The notes beneath the pieces were generated by a model. It saw nothing but the letters and a program-made list of their open reading frames with translations. It did not search any database and was not told the DNA's origin. A stretch of DNA of 7,506 nucleotides from Acidobacteriota bacterium (GTDB taxonomy: Bacteria; Acidobacteriota; Terriglobia; Bryobacterales; Bryobacteraceae): NCBI GenBank assembly GCA_947505565.1, contig CANNLB010000103.1:1-7506 (forward strand). The letters are read 5' to 3'. Positions 5,047-7,506 of this stretch are shown one piece after another. The position numbers and the translations under genes were made by a program. How positions within the stretch are numbered: position 1 is the stretch's first letter; each line of letters opens with the position of its first letter.

Positions 5047-7449
5047 GTGTTCGTTTCTCGGTTCGCCCTAGCGGCAGTGACGGCGTGTATTTGTACGTTG
5101 TGGGGCCAGACCACGGCCTCGGTGACGGGTTCGGTGACGGACCCATCGGGCGCCGGAGTGGGCGGCGCGCGGGTGCAGTTGAAGAACGCGCTGACCGGCT
5201 TTGAACAGGCTGTGGACTCGAAGCCGGACGGGAGCTTTCAGCTCGCCAGTATCCCATTGCGGACCTATGAGCTCACGGTGCGCGCGGCGGGGTTTCAGAT
5301 CCACGAGCAGTCGATTACGTTCTCGAACGCCGCGGCGCAGACGGTGGCCGTGCGGCTGAAGGTGATGACGGCGGAATCGTCGACGACCGTCTCGGCGTTT
5401 GAAACGGTGAGTTTGGTGACGCCGGAGGACACGGGGACGCGGGCGCAGATCAATCAGAAAGAGATTGAGCGGTTGGTGTTGTCGGTGGGCAATCGTGGAC
5501 TGGAGGCGGTGGTACAGACGTTTCCGGGGTTTGCGCAGAACGCTAATGGGTCAATTCACCCGCGCGGGGCGCACACCCAGATGTCGTTTGTGATTGACGG
5601 GATGCCGATTACGGACCAACTGACGGGGGCGTTCGCAAACGCCGTGGATCCGAACATTGTGCAGAGCGTCGAGATCTTCACCGGAAATATTCCGGCCGAG
5701 TACGGGGCGAAGATTGCGGCGGTGATCAACGTGAACACGAAGAGCGGGCTGGGGACCGATCGGCGCCTGATGGGCAGCACGGCGCTGAGCGCGGCGGGCT
5801 ACGACACAATGGGGCAGGTGACGCAGTTTGCGGGGCAGAACAAACGGTTCGGGTACTCCGGATTGGTGAACACGATGAAGTCGAACCGGTATCTCGACTC
5901 GGTGTCGCTCGATAACCTGCACAACGGGGGGAACTCGTCCCGGGGGTTTCTGCGCCTCGATTATCAGGCGTCAGATAAGGACGTGTTTCGGGTGAATTTT
6001 CTAATGGGCCGGGCGCCATTTCAACTGGCGAACCTGCGGAGCCAACACGCCAATGGGATGGACCAGCGGCAGGAGCTAGGGGACTTCTCGACGGCCTTCA
6101 ACTGGGTCCGGACGCTCGATCCGCGGTCGACTTACGAGATGAACTACTCCGTGCGGACGTCGACTTCGGCTCTGCTGCCAAGCGCGGGGGATACGCCGGT
6201 TACGGCATCGCAGGAGCGGCGGTTGACGACGGTGGCCTTGACCCATCGGTACGCGACGGTGCGAGGGCGGCATAACATTCGGGGGGGCGTTGATTTGCAG
6301 CGGATCCCAATCCGGGAGCGGTTCACCTTTGGGATCACGGACCTAGGCTTCAACGACCCGGCGGACACGGAGAACTACTTGCAGACGCTGCGGCCGTTTG
6401 ACTTGACGCGCGGCGGGCGGCTGTTCCGCTTTCAGGAGGCGGGCACGGGCGGATTCTATTCGGGCCATTTCCAGGATTCGATTAAGCTGGGGGCGTTTCA
6501 GGTATCGTTGGGCGTGCGGTATGACGTCTACCGGTTCCTGGTGGATGCGACGTTGTGGCAGCCCCGTGTGGGGGCTTCGTACCACTTGAAGCGGACTGGG
6601 ACGGTGTTTCGGGCCTCGTACAACCGGCTGCTGCAGACGCCGCAGAACGAAAACCTGCTGGTTTCGAATTCGGACAAGGCGAACGTGTTGGTGGACCCGG
6701 ACATTCGGGCGACGACCGGCGGTGCGGTGCAGCGGATTCGGCCGGAGCGGCAGAACCTGATGGAGGTCGGGTTTCAGCAATCGCTGGGGCGGCGGTTCAG
6801 CGTGAACTCGTCGTTCTATCACAAAAACGCACGGAACCAGCAGGACGTGAACAACTTCTTCAACACCCCGATTGTGTTTCCGCTGCAATTGTCGGCGATT
6901 CGGGTGAATTCAGTCGAGAGCCGTCTGGTCATGACCCCGTGGCGGGGGCTATCAGGGAGCCTCGCGGTAACCCATTCGCGGGCCATTTCGACGCCGCCGT
7001 TTATCGGCGGGCTGTACATCGGCAATGGCAACGTGACCCTACTGAATCAGGGGCCGTTTGTGATTGACCACGACCAGAAGCTGAGCTTGCAGACGGTGAT
7101 GAACTATACGAATCGGCGGGGGTTTTACTCGACGGTTTCGGCGCGGCACGATAGCGGCTTGGTCACGGGTGGGGCGGACCCGGAAGAGGTGAAGCGGGAT
7201 CCGGACTACTTTGATTTGCTGCCGTATACGAATCTGCTGAGTAGCCCGCCAAGGACGCGGCCGCGGACGATTGTGGACGTGGTGGTAGGATATGAGCGGT
7301 TGCGGAAGGAGCGGAAGGTTTGGGACGTGAACTTGCAGGTGTCGAATATTGGGAATCAGACGGCGCTTTATAACTTCCAATCGGCGTTTGTGGGGACGCG
7401 AGTGGTGCAGTCGCGGACCGTCGGAGCCAGGCTGCGATTTTACTTTTAG
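5047..7449 (+). CDS. TonB-dependent receptor with N-terminal carboxypeptidase-regulatory-like domain
   Basis: This 800-aa outer-membrane protein should import a bound substrate using TonB energy. A signal peptide (about 1-21, hydrophobic FALAAVTACICTLWG) is followed by a carboxypeptidase-regulatory-like beta-sandwich (about 23-108; VTGSVTDPSGAGVGGARV near its start, DGSFQLASIPLRTYELTVRAAGF at its end). A possible TonB box lies around STTVSA (112-117). The plug domain (about 125-233) includes RGAHTQMSFVIDGMPI (173-188), VQSVEIFTGNIPAEYG (205-220) and INVNTKSG (227-234). The rest is a 22-strand-type barrel ending in RLRFYF, with the terminal Phe of an outer-membrane beta-signal. It is shorter than the roughly 1000-1200-aa Oar-like receptors common in Acidobacteriota. 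The substrate is unknown; neither a SusD partner nor a siderophore or metal gene is nearby to indicate it. It is probably co-transcribed with the small membrane protein 27 bases upstream. Confidence 0.95.
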   Translation: MFVSRFALAAVTACICTLWGQTTASVTGSVTDPSGAGVGGARVQLKNALTGFEQAVDSKPDGSFQLASIPLRTYELTVRAAGFQIHEQSITFSNAAAQTVAVRLKVMTAESSTTVSAFETVSLVTPEDTGTRAQINQKEIERLVLSVGNRGLEAVVQTFPGFAQNANGSIHPRGAHTQMSFVIDGMPITDQLTGAFANAVDPNIVQSVEIFTGNIPAEYGAKIAAVINVNTKSGLGTDRRLMGSTALSAAGYDTMGQVTQFAGQNKRFGYSGLVNTMKSNRYLDSVSLDNLHNGGNSSRGFLRLDYQASDKDVFRVNFLMGRAPFQLANLRSQHANGMDQRQELGDFSTAFNWVRTLDPRSTYEMNYSVRTSTSALLPSAGDTPVTASQERRLTTVALTHRYATVRGRHNIRGGVDLQRIPIRERFTFGITDLGFNDPADTENYLQTLRPFDLTRGGRLFRFQEAGTGGFYSGHFQDSIKLGAFQVSLGVRYDVYRFLVDATLWQPRVGASYHLKRTGTVFRASYNRLLQTPQNENLLVSNSDKANVLVDPDIRATTGGAVQRIRPERQNLMEVGFQQSLGRRFSVNSSFYHKNARNQQDVNNFFNTPIVFPLQLSAIRVNSVESRLVMTPWRGLSGSLAVTHSRAISTPPFIGGLYIGNGNVTLLNQGPFVIDHDQKLSLQTVMNYTNRRGFYSTVSARHDSGLVTGGADPEEVKRDPDYFDLLPYTNLLSSPPRTRPRTIVDVVVGYERLRKERKVWDVNLQVSNIGNQTALYNFQSAFVGTRVVQSRTVGARLRFYF

Positions 7450-7453
7450 AGGG
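7448..7453 (+). promoter_or_regulatory. Ribosome binding site for the gene at the right edge
   Basis: AGAGGG overlaps the receptor's TAG stop and lies 6 bases before the ATG at 7460. This good Shine-Dalgarno match supports a real start there and translation linked to the receptor gene. Confidence 0.6.
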
Positions 7454-7459
7454 TAGTGG

Positions 7460-7506
7460 ATGAGAACGATTTCGTTGCAGGAGCCGGGGCGTTTTGTGGA
7501 GTCCGA
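7460..7506 (+). CDS. 5' end of a further gene, possibly a zinc-type alcohol dehydrogenase
   Basis: An open frame starts with ATG at 7460, 10 bases after the receptor stop, behind a well-spaced AGAGGG. Only 15 residues are visible: MRTISLQEPGRFVES. The pattern M-[RK]-x-[IV]-x-L-x-x-P-G-x-[FL] is common at the start of zinc-dependent medium-chain dehydrogenases, so that is my best guess; the fragment is too short to exclude another family. The tight spacing suggests it belongs to the receptor's operon. The gene continues beyond the window. Confidence 0.5.
   Translation, partial: MRTISLQEPGRFVES

Noticed and set aside
6343..6888. 181-aa minus-strand frame inside the TonB-dependent receptor
   Set aside because: It is antisense to the conserved barrel, and its Arg/His/Pro/Val-rich composition is typical of reverse-strand shadows.
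1..7506. tRNA or rRNA genes, CRISPR repeats, insertion-sequence ends, frameshifted genes
   Set aside because: Virtually all sequence is covered by intact coding frames; I saw no regularly spaced repeats, terminal inverted repeats, transposase motifs or structural RNA signatures.

Overview
The window is dense, GC-rich bacterial DNA with almost no non-coding space, and it looks chromosomal. The gene content suggests an Acidobacteriota member of the Bryobacter/Solibacter type. The pointers are a TonB-dependent receptor with an N-terminal carboxypeptidase-regulatory-like domain, a BNR/Asp-box protein with a CECCH motif, and small conserved hypotheticals of a kind I associate with that phylum. This placement is inferred from protein style; there is no rRNA or other marker gene here.

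Layout. Positions 2-532 (+) hold the 3' end of an Asp-box (sialidase-like) propeller protein. It meets tail to tail, with a 23-bp overlap, a minus-strand operon covering 510-3129. Read in its own direction, that operon encodes a 100-aa conserved protein of unknown function, a zinc-dependent medium-chain dehydrogenase, and a membrane-anchored HlyD/RND-type periplasmic adaptor. Both junctions are 4-bp ATGA stop/start overlaps, so translation is probably coupled. A 36-bp divergent gap (3130-3165) separates this operon from a plus-strand run that continues to the right edge.

The plus-strand run starts with three tightly packed genes: a compact patatin-like serine acylhydrolase (3166-3843), a 98-aa protein of unknown function (3852-4148) and a 2H phosphoesterase of the 2'-5' RNA ligase superfamily (4153-4713). 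After a 3-bp gap comes a small membrane protein with an HxH...C segment (4717-5019), then an 800-aa TonB-dependent receptor with a regulatory-like domain (5047-7449). Eleven bases later a further gene begins with a good ribosome binding site and runs off the window. Its first 15 residues resemble the start of a zinc-type alcohol dehydrogenase, but that is weak evidence.

How the genes may work together. The small membrane protein and the receptor are likely an outer-membrane uptake unit with an accessory protein. The patatin/98-aa/2H set may be a co-translated lipid and nucleotide or RNA processing cassette; no sensor or synthase is present to give it a defined pathway. The dehydrogenase and adaptor are clearly co-expressed although their functions do not obviously match, and no transporter partner for the adaptor lies inside the window. 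I found no tRNA, rRNA, CRISPR array, insertion sequence or convincing intrinsic terminator, and no gene-free stretch longer than 36 bases between annotated genes.
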